Assembly (NCBI GenBank): GCA_030378105.1
Contig: JAUCGL010000001.1
Coordinates: 43,544 to 107,543 of the forward strand
Direction of reading: 5' to 3'
DNA: 64,000 bases
DNA from: Candidatus Halobeggiatoa sp. HSG11
Lineage (GTDB): Bacteria; Pseudomonadota; Gammaproteobacteria; Beggiatoales; Beggiatoaceae
Shown: positions 9,670 through 18,133 of the stretch, in pieces
Layout: each line of letters begins with the position of its first letter
Numbering within the stretch: the first letter of the stretch is position 1
Notes under the pieces: model-generated
Database searches by the model: none
The model's input: only the letters and a program-made list of their open reading frames with translations
Told to the model about the DNA's origin: nothing
Made by a program: the position numbers and the translations under genes

Positions 9670-10059
9670 ATGTCTAAATATTTTCTTGTAGGTTTAGTAC
9701 TACTAGTAACAGCCTGTCATCATACGAGACCTGATTCAGAACTAAGATTCTATCAGGTAGTTACAGGAGATACTTTATATAGTATTGCCGAAGCACATAA
9801 AATGGCCGTAAATTATTTGGCAAACTGTAACAATTTAGTAGCCCCTTATTCATTAACAGTAGGGCAATGGCTAAAAACAAACTGTTTTGCAACAACTCGT
9901 AAAGAACCTTCTAATAGTTGCAAACATGTAGTAGAAGAAGGTGATACTTTATCTTTAATATCAAGAAAATGTGGGTGTAGTATTAATTCAATTATCGACT
10001 TAAATAATATCAAGAACCCTAATCAAATCTTGGTAGGAGATACATTGTCAATTTGCTAA
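9670..10059 (+). CDS. Lipoprotein with two LysM domains
   Basis: 129 residues. A short signal ends in the lipobox LVTAC (Cys16), so the mature protein is lipid-anchored. LysM repeats lie at about 27-72 (VVTGDTLYSIAEAHKM) and 84-127 (VVEEGDTLSLISRKCGC), filling the rest of the chain. LysM domains bind peptidoglycan or chitin N-acetylglucosamine. It has no catalytic domain. The AAAGGTGA ribosome site supports the start. It opens a rightward envelope cluster that is divergent from the HTH/NHL-ATPase pair. Confidence 0.88.
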   Translation: MSKYFLVGLVLLVTACHHTRPDSELRFYQVVTGDTLYSIAEAHKMAVNYLANCNNLVAPYSLTVGQWLKTNCFATTRKEPSNSCKHVVEEGDTLSLISRKCGCSINSIIDLNNIKNPNQILVGDTLSIC

Positions 10060-10099
10060 AAGCTTTCCTTCAAAAATCATATTAATGTAGGAGAATTAT

Positions 10100-10447
10100 A
10101 TGTATTTATATTTTAGCGACAGGATGGGATTGTTTTATTGGAGTTTTTTTAAAGGATTTTCTGTTTGGTTAATACTAGTGTTGGTAATTTATATTACTAA
10201 TAAATATTTGAAATATTTTTACTTTGATGGTTTTGAATCAATTTTTGAATCTTTCATAATGGTTTTTACAAGCTACGTTGTTTTCATTTATATAGCTTGT
10301 TTTATTTTAGGTGTGATTTGTATAATTATGAGTATTAAACACGGTAATTTTTATCCGTGTGAATTTTGTGCTTGGCTTAATTACATAGTTTACTGTGATG
10401 ATAGAAGTATTATGGATATGTGTATGTATGGCAGAATTCATCGATAG
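10100..10447 (+). CDS. Small membrane protein, paralogue of the 10889-11194 product
   Basis: 115 residues with two hydrophobic segments (about 13-35 and 52-76) and a Cys-containing tail. The ATG has a TAGGAG ribosome site. Its second helix and tail (IACFILGVICIIMS, then CAWLNYIVYC) align with the product two genes downstream (IACIFIDIGCYIMS, then CKWLHTAC), so the two are diverged paralogues. No known family recognised. Its place among peptidoglycan-binding proteins suggests an envelope role. Confidence 0.65.
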   Translation: MYLYFSDRMGLFYWSFFKGFSVWLILVLVIYITNKYLKYFYFDGFESIFESFIMVFTSYVVFIYIACFILGVICIIMSIKHGNFYPCEFCAWLNYIVYCDDRSIMDMCMYGRIHR

Positions 10448-10479
10448 TATAACTTTTTACATTTTGGAGATTATTAACT

Positions 10480-10866
10480 ATGAATAAAATACTTTGCAAG
10501 CTATTGTTGATTTTAATGTTTTTAGTGCCATCAGTATCTTTCGCTAAACCCACACCTATATTTTTACAGACAGGCGACGAGCTATTTGAAATAGAAGATG
10601 CACCAAAATTGTGGGATGGGTCTTCAATTGGATACGCATGTAAGCGGTTTGGCTTGTTCTACGCAGATTTATGGACTTGGGATTGTAAGATAATGGTGAT
10701 AAATATTGATGAGTTCTCTGCTGGTGAGCTTGATGAAGAAATGAGGCTTGAGTTCTCATCCATGTACTCACTTAGCGATAGGGTACGTAATCCTTGGAAT
10801 CATTATGGTGGATTTGTCTTAGCTCTATTTATAATCAGTATAGTAGTTATTAAGCTACGGCAATAA
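10480..10866 (+). CDS. Secreted or membrane-anchored protein of unknown function
   Basis: 128 residues. It has a signal peptide (1-22, ending SVSFA) and a C-terminal hydrophobic segment (GGFVLALFIISIVVI, about 110-124) with a short basic tail, so the middle part is probably periplasmic and anchored at both or one end. Two Cys residues (YACKRF, WDCKIM) could form a disulfide. It lies between two paralogous membrane-protein genes. No family recognised. Confidence 0.65.
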   Translation: MNKILCKLLLILMFLVPSVSFAKPTPIFLQTGDELFEIEDAPKLWDGSSIGYACKRFGLFYADLWTWDCKIMVINIDEFSAGELDEEMRLEFSSMYSLSDRVRNPWNHYGGFVLALFIISIVVIKLRQ

Positions 10867-10888
10867 TAAGATACGAGGAGAAATTATT

Positions 10889-11194
10889 ATGTTTTTCAAT
10901 GAAATATTTGATTCATCGTCCAATATTTTTTGGCTAGGTTTTTTAGTTTGGTCAGTAATAGGGTTATCGATCTATATTGCTAGTAACCACTGGCAGTACT
11001 CAGAACTCAAATCGATTATTGGGATCGTAATGCTAATTTTACTCGGGTATTTTGTTATTATACCCATAGCTTGTATATTTATAGATATTGGCTGTTATAT
11101 TATGAGTTACTTTAAAGGCTATGATTATAATAATCAAATCCATGAATGGTGCAAATGGCTTCACACAGCTTGTAGCGAAAAATGTAAATATTGA
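10889..11194 (+). CDS. Small membrane protein, paralogue of the 10100-10447 product
   Basis: 101 residues with two hydrophobic segments (about 12-33 and 41-70) and a C-terminal Cys pair (CKWLHTAC). A GAGGAG ribosome site precedes the ATG. It shares the IAC...G..IMS helix and the C.WL....C tail with the product starting at 10100. The three small genes, membrane-secreted-membrane, are tightly spaced (32 and 22 bp), so one transcript is likely. Function unknown. Confidence 0.65.
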   Translation: MFFNEIFDSSSNIFWLGFLVWSVIGLSIYIASNHWQYSELKSIIGIVMLILLGYFVIIPIACIFIDIGCYIMSYFKGYDYNNQIHEWCKWLHTACSEKCKY

Positions 11195-11585
11195 GCATTA
11201 TAAATGTGAGAATATACAGCAAAAACAGTTATTTTTATGCAGAAAAATATTGGAATATCGTTCCCAAACTCCAGTTTGGGAATGCACTGCCAAGAAGCTC
11301 CGCTTCGTCTTAACAATGATATATTTCAATTCAAAGCAGAACTTTAACTGCATTGTGTTCCCAAACAGAAGTTTGAGAACAATAATCATAATTGCTGAAA
11401 TTTTTTACAGCAGACCTAAATAGGTTTTCAAAATCTGTTAAGTCTTATTTTTAATGAGTTAAATGTTATAGTTGGTCAAAATGCCAACCTAATATTTTAA
11501 TAATTGGTCATTTTGATGAATTTAAAAAATTTTCCTAATCTATATAATGGGAATTGTTAACTTCACAATTAAATGGTATATCAAT
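11195..11585. repeat. Intergenic region with family-A palindromic repeat
   Basis: About 130 bp from 11258 to 11386 form a dispersed repeat. It opens with a 10-bp-arm palindrome TTCCCAAACT-CC-AGTTTGGGAA (11261-11282), continues through CAAGAAGCTCCGCTTCGTC, and ends with TGTTCCCAAAC (11356-11366). A reverse-oriented, interrupted copy lies at about 27640-28262 and a diverged partial one near 38089-38150. No ORF here looks real. Confidence 0.6.
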
Positions 11586-12035
11586 ATGAAATTTAAAATT
11601 AAGTTACTACTAATGGTGTTTAGTTTTATACTACTTCAAGCTTGTTTTCATCACAAACAAACAACTCCTGTAATTCCACATCAGGTTTTATCTGGGGAAA
11701 ACCTTAATGCCATTATAAATTTGTATGGAATTTCTGATAATGACGTAGAGGTATTAATAAAGTTCAATGATCTTCAACCTCCAGATTATTATATACGTGT
11801 CGGTGATACTCTATATGTTCCTAAATACATGATACTTAAGCCTAAATCTTGTTATCAGAAACATGTTGTAGTTAAAGGTGATAATGTATATTCTTTAACT
11901 AGAAAATATGGTCTTAGCAAAGGCGATATAGATAATTGGAATAACCTAAAAGACTCTAACCAATTGTCCATAGGGCAAAGATTAATAGTTTCCCCACCTA
12001 ATAATCCAGCTTGTTCGCAGTCCAATCGTAGATAA
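11586..12035 (+). CDS. Lipoprotein with two LysM domains (second copy)
   Basis: 149 residues when started at the ATG at 11586, which places a lipoprotein signal at the N-terminus (lipobox LLQAC). A start at 11547 would put 13 extra polar residues before the signal. LysM repeats lie at about 31-79 (VLSGENLNAIINLYGI, then RVGDTLYVP) and 92-136 (VVKGDNVYSLTRKYGL, then LSIGQRLIV). It is the same architecture as the 9670 gene, so the cluster holds two LysM lipoproteins, presumably binding the cell wall at different sites or times. Confidence 0.85.
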   Translation: MKFKIKLLLMVFSFILLQACFHHKQTTPVIPHQVLSGENLNAIINLYGISDNDVEVLIKFNDLQPPDYYIRVGDTLYVPKYMILKPKSCYQKHVVVKGDNVYSLTRKYGLSKGDIDNWNNLKDSNQLSIGQRLIVSPPNNPACSQSNRR

Positions 12036-12133
12036 GTGATTTGGTGAACACATATTTAACCATAATGATTTTTTGTAGTTAATTCATGGAATTCAAAATA
12101 AATCTTGGATTCCATTACATTAAGAGGTTTATT

Positions 12134-12964
12134 ATGAACGTAAAACAATTATTAGTTATTTTATGTTGTATCAGCTTGTTACCATCTTTTGTGGTAGCAG
12201 AAACTTTTGGAATAGTCATATATAAAGGCAAGACTCAATTGAGAGTTCGTAAAGCTCCTAGTACAAATGCAAAAGAGATTAATGGCCTACCATATGGAGA
12301 AGTAGTAAAAATTTTAACCAAGCCAAGTAGTTCTTGGCATAAAATTGAATACCGTCAAGGATTAAGAGGTTATTCTTTTGGCAATTACGGTAAAAATATT
12401 CTCCCCTTGCCTTATGAACAATACGATGCTTGTGTAAAAGTTGTAGCTGAATCACTGAATGTCCGTACTGGTCCAGCTTATCATGATCGAAAAGATGGAA
12501 CTCCCCAATATTTTCGTGTAATTAACGAAATTGCTGAAGGTTCTATATTGCAAGTTTTGGGCAGAATAGCGTACAGAAACTGGGAAGGAAATAATGTTGT
12601 ATGGTTTAGAATCCAAGATGCTAATATGCAAACTGGTCATTATATTAACGGAAATTCCAAATATGTTTTACCAGCAAATTGTCAAAATATTGTTAATTAT
12701 TCCAATTATTTTGATGAGGAATTAGAAGAAACTGAAGAATCAGAAGAAATGCAACTTGAATATCGTGAAAGAAAGATTGAAAAAAATCCTGAAGAAACAT
12801 TTTACAATTGCAATATACAATCTAATGCAAAATCTCGTAATTGTATAGAAAATATTTGTAAAACAACAAGTATTACAGATGAGGAGTATAAAAGCTGTAA
12901 ATATGCTTGTGAAAAAAGGAGAGCAACTGACAAGGAGGAATGTAATTATAGACATAGAAATTAA
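12134..12964 (+). CDS. Secreted protein with two bacterial SH3 domains and a Cys-rich tail
   Basis: 276 residues from the ATG at 12134 (AAGAGG ribosome site; gives a clean signal peptide ending FVVA). The 12086 start is less likely. SH3b repeats lie at about 27-85 (LRVRKAPSTNAKEINGLPYG) and 100-185 (LNVRTGPAYHDRKDG). An acidic linker (EELEETEESEEMQ) follows, then a tail with seven Cys (YNCNIQS to KEECNYR) that could be disulfide-bonded. SH3b domains commonly bind peptidoglycan. It closes the envelope island, and a terminator-like hairpin follows. Confidence 0.8.
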   Translation: MNVKQLLVILCCISLLPSFVVAETFGIVIYKGKTQLRVRKAPSTNAKEINGLPYGEVVKILTKPSSSWHKIEYRQGLRGYSFGNYGKNILPLPYEQYDACVKVVAESLNVRTGPAYHDRKDGTPQYFRVINEIAEGSILQVLGRIAYRNWEGNNVVWFRIQDANMQTGHYINGNSKYVLPANCQNIVNYSNYFDEELEETEESEEMQLEYRERKIEKNPEETFYNCNIQSNAKSRNCIENICKTTSITDEEYKSCKYACEKRRATDKEECNYRHRN

Positions 12965-12969
12965 ACTCG

Positions 12970-13012
12970 TAGGGTGTATAAACGAAGTGTCATACACCAC
13001 ATTTTTCTAACC
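12970..13012. repeat. GGTGTAT palindromic repeat, copy 1
   Basis: A 40-bp unit with inverted ends GGTGTAT...ATACACC around AAACGAAGTGTC, followed by ACATTTTTCTAACC. A near-identical copy is at 15896-15938, and a related palindrome with the same ends is at 31057-31083. Confidence 0.7.
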
Positions 13013-13015
13013 GTT

Positions 13016-13059
13016 CACAATTCTCAATCAAAAACTTGGTTGAGAATTGTGGTTTTTAT
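13016..13059 (+). terminator. Rho-independent terminator after the envelope island
   Basis: Perfect 12-bp stem CACAATTCTCAA (13016-13027) and its complement (13040-13051) around a 12-nt loop, followed by GTTTTTATT. Well placed to end the 9670-12964 transcript. Confidence 0.75.
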
Positions 13060-13109
13060 TAGGAGAAACCAAATAGAAGAAATCCAAAAATTTAGAATAT
13101 TCCATTTGG

Positions 13110-13322
13110 CTATCTTATTCTTGAATCCCTAACAGCATCTAGGATATTTTGAGTTGTAGCTTTAGTTTTAATCCCAGAAATATCAAATGGTGAAGTTGTA
13201 TGTTTTGATTTTAAAGAAAATAATGCACCATCTTTTCTGCGAATTTCAACTTCTTCTTTTTGAGCTAATATTAATAGCTTAGAAAGATTTTGTCTAGCTT
13301 CTGAATAAGTAAATACTTTCAT
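13110..13322 (-). CDS. Phd/YefM-type antitoxin
   Basis: 70 residues. The N-terminus (MKVFTYSEARQNLSKLL) is the classic Phd/YefM DNA-binding fold start, followed by a IRRKDGALFSLK strand. It overlaps the upstream PIN toxin gene by four bases (ATGA), so the toxin is translated first. The C-terminal 25 residues should be the toxin-wrapping segment. Confidence 0.85.
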   Translation of the reverse strand: MKVFTYSEARQNLSKLLILAQKEEVEIRRKDGALFSLKSKHTTSPFDISGIKTKATTQNILDAVRDSRIR

Positions 13323-13708
13323 TTTATTACCTCAATGTTAAGTTCAGTGGCTACTTGTTTCATACGTTTATCCAAAGTAATCAATGGATAATTAAGTGAT
13401 TTTGCACATTGTAAAAAATAAGCATCATATGCATAAATATTGAAATCAATTGCAAGTTTTAGTGCTTGCTGAATATCTACGCCAATTAGTTTTACTGGAA
13501 TGTTATTGGCAATTTTTTGAGCCATAACAGCTTCATCATTGGTAATTTGTTTACGCTTAACCATAGCAGATAAAGCATTACCAATTTCATATGGCAATAT
13601 TTCTGGAGCAGTTGCTTCAGTTTCTGATGTTAGCTGAATGATGTAATCTTTTTCTGGTTCATCTAAAACAACTGCTAATAATATGTTTGTGTCTACTATT
13701 ATATTCAT
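13319..13708 (-). CDS. vapC: VapC-type PIN-domain toxin
   Basis: 129 residues, normal PIN length. The acidic residues of a PIN RNase are visible: D6 in VDTNILLAV, the Glu of LPYEIGNAL, and the Asp residues in YAYDAYFLQCAK and LITLDKRM. It should cleave RNA, commonly tRNA in this family, when the antitoxin is lost. The toxin gene lies upstream of its antitoxin, opposite to the usual vapBC order. Confidence 0.9.
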   Translation of the reverse strand: MNIIVDTNILLAVVLDEPEKDYIIQLTSETEATAPEILPYEIGNALSAMVKRKQITNDEAVMAQKIANNIPVKLIGVDIQQALKLAIDFNIYAYDAYFLQCAKSLNYPLITLDKRMKQVATELNIEVIK

Positions 13709-13780
13709 AATGAATAATTGTACAACTATAAATTATTTTAGCAAGAATTCATATTTATTAATAACTTTTAAGGAAACTTT

Positions 13781-15874
13781 ATGAAAAACCAAGTATTAGC
13801 ATTATTATTAGTTGTATCCGAAGTAGTAATCGCCTCACCAACCGCAGAGGAATATCCACATTGGAAAGAATGCTTCCCATCAGGAACTTTTTCTGCTGAA
13901 CAAGACAGATGTTCTAAACTCCAACAAGTCGATGAATTCATTGACCAACATGCCAATCAAAACAAAGGAGCCGTATTTGATTTTGATGGTACGCTTTACA
14001 ATGAAGGTATTGATTTAAAGGAGGAACATGGAACTGAATTAAACGGTAAGCAAGTGAAAGTTGTGGGACAACCAGCGTGGCATCGTTGGGCAGCCAACCA
14101 TTGGCATGAATATCCAAAATTAGATTTATTTCCACTGTACAGAACGAAAGGCAACAACCATTTAGAAGCACTTATTAATGTTGATAACTATCTGGAAGGT
14201 AAGAGTAATTCTAAAACTGGCAAAGTGACTGGCTATCATAAATTCCGCCAAATCGGAACCTTAGAAGCTGGTATGACACCAGAAAATATGGCTGAAGCAG
14301 TCAAACTTTATCTGGACAATTACAGCCCAGAAGATTATGCTTTCAAGCCTGTATTAGACATTATGCAGAATATGATCAACAACAAATTTAAAGTTTGGAT
14401 CATAACTGGAAGCAATCCTTATTTCGTTTCAGTAGTATTAGATAGGATTGAACAACTTGATACAACTGGATATTTTAATTTTGGTGATTTGTCAGTAACT
14501 CCTCATCAACCTTCTTCAAAAAATGGGAAAACCATCAACTCCAGAATAGTTGGTAATGCTGCCAAAGTATACAACGGTAAATTTACAGCCGTTTGGGATG
14601 ATAGATATTTACCCAGAAACAAGTATAAAGAACTGTATGCTGTGATGAAAGAAGGCAAGCGTTTGGTTATCAGGGATTATATTGAACCATATGATAATAC
14701 TGATATTATTGCTTGTGTTGGTAATAGTGGCGGTGATTTTGAGATGATGGATTATGTATTGAACAAACCTGATTCCAAAGGGATTTTTATTAATCCTCGT
14801 GGTAGACTAAAAAAATTGGAAGATAACCCAAATACAGCAACTTTTTCTATGTCTCGGAATTTAGACCCAGAACAAAGAATGTTCAACTCCATCAACAGCC
14901 TACACCAACAATTTCTTGATGCTGAGAAAGATTTTTCATTAACTATTCCAGAATCTTGGAAAGATATTGAATTTAAACATATAGTTGGTTGTGGTATGGG
15001 CGGAAGTTCCTTGCATTACCAAGTATTTAACTCAACTAGTCTATCTGAACAGAAGATAGTCATAGCCAATGATTACAATATCCCAAAGTATGTTGATTTA
15101 AAACAAGCTTTAGTTATTGGTAGTTCATTTTCTGGAGGAACAGAAGAAACTATATCTTGCTTTAAACAAGCTATTGATGGTAGAGCTAAAACTATTGCTA
15201 TTACTGGAAAAGAAAAAGGTGAACTTGCTAAAATTGCATCTGATAACAATATTCCTATTCTATACCTTGGTTTAGGAGATATTGAACCAAGAGTGGCTAT
15301 TGGCAAGTACTTCACGTATTTAGTTAAGATACTACATAAACTTGGTTTGTCTAAAATGTTTGATGTTAATGCCGTTGCAGATAATTTGAAACAGCAAGAT
15401 TTATTTCCAGAAACTCAACAACTTGCTCCAAAAATGATAGGTTCAACTGTGATGATTTATTCAGGTAAATCTTTCAGCAGCACTGCCAGAATAGCCAAAA
15501 CCATCATCAACGAAAATGGCAAACACCCATCTTTCCAAAGTGAATTACCAGAAGCTAACCACAATGAAATAGAAGGTTACATCAATGCTGATGGAAAATA
15601 CACCCTTATATTCTTTGACAATCCAAAAAATGATCATCCTAAAATCAGAGAACGCTTTGAAAAAACGGTTATTTCTGTCAAAAAACATTCTCAAGCTGAT
15701 ATTATTAACTATATTTATCAACCAACTGGAAATTTATATATAGAAAGGGTTTTTAATGCTTTGTTGTGGAGTCATTATCTTGGTTATAACCTTGCTATTA
15801 TCTCCGATGTTAAACCGAAAGAAGTTGATATTATTAAGTGTTTTAAAGAACAGCTTAAAGGAAATGATTGTTAA
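13781..15874 (+). CDS. Secreted HAD-family phosphatase fused to PGI/PMI-type sugar isomerase (SIS) domain
   Basis: 697 residues; AAGGAAAC ribosome site. A signal peptide is likely (1-19, VVIAS). Residues 60-340 are a HAD phosphatase: motif I VFDFDGTLYNEG at 65-76, motif II-like WIITGSNPYF at about 206, motif IV-like GNSGGDFEMMD at about 313. Residues 400-695 resemble the bifunctional phosphoglucose/phosphomannose isomerase family: VGCGMGGSSLHYQ at about 400, IGSSFSGGTEET at about 446, and SELPEANHNEIEG at about 586 with the Glu/His expected in the active site. The fusion could isomerise and dephosphorylate a hexose phosphate in sequence. Export of a sugar-phosphate isomerase is odd; the signal could instead be a false one. 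Not a fusion I know. Confidence 0.8.
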   Translation: MKNQVLALLLVVSEVVIASPTAEEYPHWKECFPSGTFSAEQDRCSKLQQVDEFIDQHANQNKGAVFDFDGTLYNEGIDLKEEHGTELNGKQVKVVGQPAWHRWAANHWHEYPKLDLFPLYRTKGNNHLEALINVDNYLEGKSNSKTGKVTGYHKFRQIGTLEAGMTPENMAEAVKLYLDNYSPEDYAFKPVLDIMQNMINNKFKVWIITGSNPYFVSVVLDRIEQLDTTGYFNFGDLSVTPHQPSSKNGKTINSRIVGNAAKVYNGKFTAVWDDRYLPRNKYKELYAVMKEGKRLVIRDYIEPYDNTDIIACVGNSGGDFEMMDYVLNKPDSKGIFINPRGRLKKLEDNPNTATFSMSRNLDPEQRMFNSINSLHQQFLDAEKDFSLTIPESWKDIEFKHIVGCGMGGSSLHYQVFNSTSLSEQKIVIANDYNIPKYVDLKQALVIGSSFSGGTEETISCFKQAIDGRAKTIAITGKEKGELAKIASDNNIPILYLGLGDIEPRVAIGKYFTYLVKILHKLGLSKMFDVNAVADNLKQQDLFPETQQLAPKMIGSTVMIYSGKSFSSTARIAKTIINENGKHPSFQSELPEANHNEIEGYINADGKYTLIFFDNPKNDHPKIRERFEKTVISVKKHSQADIINYIYQPTGNLYIERVFNALLWSHYLGYNLAIISDVKPKEVDIIKCFKEQLKGNDC

Positions 15875-15895
15875 GTAAGCTTTTTGATAGCTCGT

Positions 15896-15938
15896 TAGGG
15901 TGTATAAACGAAGTGTCATACACCACATTTTTCTAACC
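15896..15938. repeat. GGTGTAT palindromic repeat, copy 2
   Basis: Nearly identical to the unit at 12970-13012, in the same orientation: GGTGTATAAACGAAGTGTC then ATACACC. It lies just past the stop of the HAD/isomerase gene and could end its transcript. Confidence 0.7.
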
Positions 15939-15947
15939 TTCAAAATC

Positions 15948-16102
15948 GCTGCGAAACATGGAGAGGCGAAGCCGAAGTCGAGTAGTCCGCGACTTGCGTG
16001 AGAGTTCTTAAATTTGAAGAAATAGTTAAGCGGAGCGGTGTTTCTTGAAATCAAGTCGCAAACTCTACTTGGTTTCGACTTAGCTTTTTCATGTCTCGTA
16101 GC
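15948..16102. repeat. Imperfect palindrome of about 155 bp
   Basis: Left arm 15948-15998 (GCTGCGAAACATG ... GAAGTCGAGTAG ... GACTTGCG) pairs imperfectly with right arm 16052-16102 (CAAGTCGC ... CTACTTGG ... CATGTCTCGTAGC). The inner loop carries AAGCGGAGCGGTG, like other repeats in the window. It could fold as one long hairpin. Confidence 0.5.
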
Positions 16103-16169
16103 AATTGCTTATCTTTTGACATTTAGGTTATGTTTGGATTAAAATATATTTTTTACAACAGGATAAATA

Positions 16170-16553
16170 ATGATGCAACAACAAATAGAAACATATTTAG
16201 CAGATGAAACTAAACTTTATCAGGAATGGTTCGCAATATATAATCCTCCAATAGATGGTGTAGATGGTGAAATTGTTAAATTTGCTGAAACAGAATCTTT
16301 AGATTCATTGAAGAAACGTTTTGCCACTTGGTTTGACAGCCAAGAAAAGGCTTTACGTAAAATAATCTGTGAAGAATGGGGTTATAACAAAAAAACCTTT
16401 GAAAATAAGCTTGCATTAATTACTGCTATTGCAATTGATTGTTTAGTAGTAACTTATGAACTTTCTACTGCTAATACAATAACAATAGCTACAATTTTAG
16501 TAGCTGATGGTTATTTGGAGCGTTTATGTCCGGAAACTGAAGTGAAAAGTTAA
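16170..16553 (+). CDS. Hypothetical protein
   Basis: 127 residues with a CAGGA ribosome site. The first 75 residues are charged and probably helical (ETESLDSLKKRFATWFDSQ). The C-terminal part is more hydrophobic (ALITAIAIDCLVV, about 80-95). No signal peptide and no recognised family. It stands alone between repeat-rich gaps. Confidence 0.6.
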   Translation: MMQQQIETYLADETKLYQEWFAIYNPPIDGVDGEIVKFAETESLDSLKKRFATWFDSQEKALRKIICEEWGYNKKTFENKLALITAIAIDCLVVTYELSTANTITIATILVADGYLERLCPETEVKS

Positions 16554-16628
16554 AAATGTCTGAAGTTCATAAACTTAGTGTTGCCAATCAAAATGACAAT
16601 GACCCAAATGGGTCAGGGCAACTATAAA

Positions 16629-16733
16629 TATAGCATTTCCCGATTAAATAGATTACAGTAATACAAAATAAATAATTGATATTTTTGTAGAATTTAATTA
16701 ATAATTAACCATTCATAATTAATAATTGCTATA
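16629..16733. repeat. TATAGC-ended MITE-like element, copy 1
   Basis: 105 bp bounded by TATAGCATTT and AATTGCTATA inverted ends. Internal sequence (CCCGATTAAATAGATTACAG, then AATTAATAATTAACC) matches the reverse-oriented copy at 50412-50509 almost base for base, and the shorter copy at 19872-19955. Confidence 0.75.
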
Positions 16734-16819
16734 ACTGTTTCGCTGAGGAATGATTAGCTAACGGAATATGGACGTTCCATTAGCGTCATGAAATCTATGC
16801 GAAACTCGTTAAAAATCAA

Positions 16820-18133
16820 TCATAAAGTAAAAGTAAAATCTTTCACCAATGCTCCCGGCAATCTAGCACTATTGGTTGAACGTACTTCATAAGTATCTGC
16901 TTCCATAATAAATTCTCTTTCGGCAGTCAAGGCTATTAAATTAGCTCCTAAAATATTGTATAAAGTTTCATCCCACCGCATAACGTTCAATGGAGCAACT
17001 ATTTCTCCCTTTTCAACCCAAAAAGTGGCAAATCTGGTCATGCCAGTCATTCTGCAAGCTGGTCGATCAGAATAGTTTAAATACCATAAGTTATTGATAT
17101 AAATACCAGTATCTAATTCACGCAATATATTATCAGCAGCAAAATTGCCAGCCGCTAAATCTATCGAAGTAGGGAATTCTTCATCATAAGCTCCGTTAGT
17201 ATCCAACTCATATTCTTTTGCAGAACGTGGAGAAATAAGGGTTTTATCATAAATACCTTGTTTAATCAAGGAAATTTGGTCTGGTTTAATAAACCCTTGA
17301 GTTTGGAAAGTAGGAGCAGTTCCATCTTTGATATTTTCGGTGATTGTTATGCTTGGGTGTAAATTTTGTCCTTCCAACATTTGCAGTAAAGCGGTATCTT
17401 TTGTTCGATGGGACTTGATGCCGAAGCTATCCCAACTCAATAGCTGGAAAATTTCAAATAAAGCAGCCGGAGATAAATAAACTCGATATTTACCCGGCTC
17501 TATGGTGCGAGATTCCTGTTTTAATATTTGCAATTGATTGGTTGAGCTAGTTATTTTACTTTGAAATTCAGCATTATTCCACTCAAAACCAGCGTAAGCA
17601 GACTTAACCGCTTTGTCTTTACTGTGATATAAACTCCAATCAAAATTAAAGGTATAACTGCTATGCCAATTGCGTTGCCCAAAAGAGTTGGCAAAACCAG
17701 TAAAAATACCACCAGAAGCATAGATACCAACAAAATCACCAGTAGCAGTTAAAATTTCGTTAACTGCATCTTTAGCATCTAATAAATTATTAGTACCTAT
17801 TGATTCGGTTGAATTTATTTCAGTTGCATAGAGTAAATATGGGTCTGCCGGAACATGCGGTAATTGATGACGAAGTTGCTGAATTGAAGCAGTCACCCGT
17901 TCATAATCGGTATTTAGTTCACCACTGAGGGCTAATTGTTCGCTGACATGGCGTTGACCATCAATCAAATCAATCATCAAATAACGTTGCTCAACACTGC
18001 CCGGCTGCCGAATTTGAGCTTTGTTAAATCTAATGAAATCAGATTGTTCTGCGGTTAGTTCGGCTAAATAAATTTCATTGCCTTGTAATTGTTTATCAAT
18101 AAAATCGGCTAAGGTGTTAAAGTATTCTTGCAT
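16820..18133 (-). CDS. pmbA: TldE/PmbA-type subunit of TldD/TldE protease
   Basis: 437 residues of the TldD/PmbA superfamily without the HExxxH metal motif, as expected for the inactive partner. Conserved blocks include GYFAS-like FVGIYASGGIFTGFANSFG, then LYINNLWYLNYSDRPACRMTG in the C-terminal part. It begins at an ATG overlapping the tldD stop by one base (TAATG) with a GGAGG ribosome site inside tldD. TldD/TldE heterodimers degrade unfolded peptides and mature some peptide natural products. Confidence 0.88.
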   Translation of the reverse strand: MQEYFNTLADFIDKQLQGNEIYLAELTAEQSDFIRFNKAQIRQPGSVEQRYLMIDLIDGQRHVSEQLALSGELNTDYERVTASIQQLRHQLPHVPADPYLLYATEINSTESIGTNNLLDAKDAVNEILTATGDFVGIYASGGIFTGFANSFGQRNWHSSYTFNFDWSLYHSKDKAVKSAYAGFEWNNAEFQSKITSSTNQLQILKQESRTIEPGKYRVYLSPAALFEIFQLLSWDSFGIKSHRTKDTALLQMLEGQNLHPSITITENIKDGTAPTFQTQGFIKPDQISLIKQGIYDKTLISPRSAKEYELDTNGAYDEEFPTSIDLAAGNFAADNILRELDTGIYINNLWYLNYSDRPACRMTGMTRFATFWVEKGEIVAPLNVMRWDETLYNILGANLIALTAEREFIMEADTYEVRSTNSARLPGALVKDFTFTL

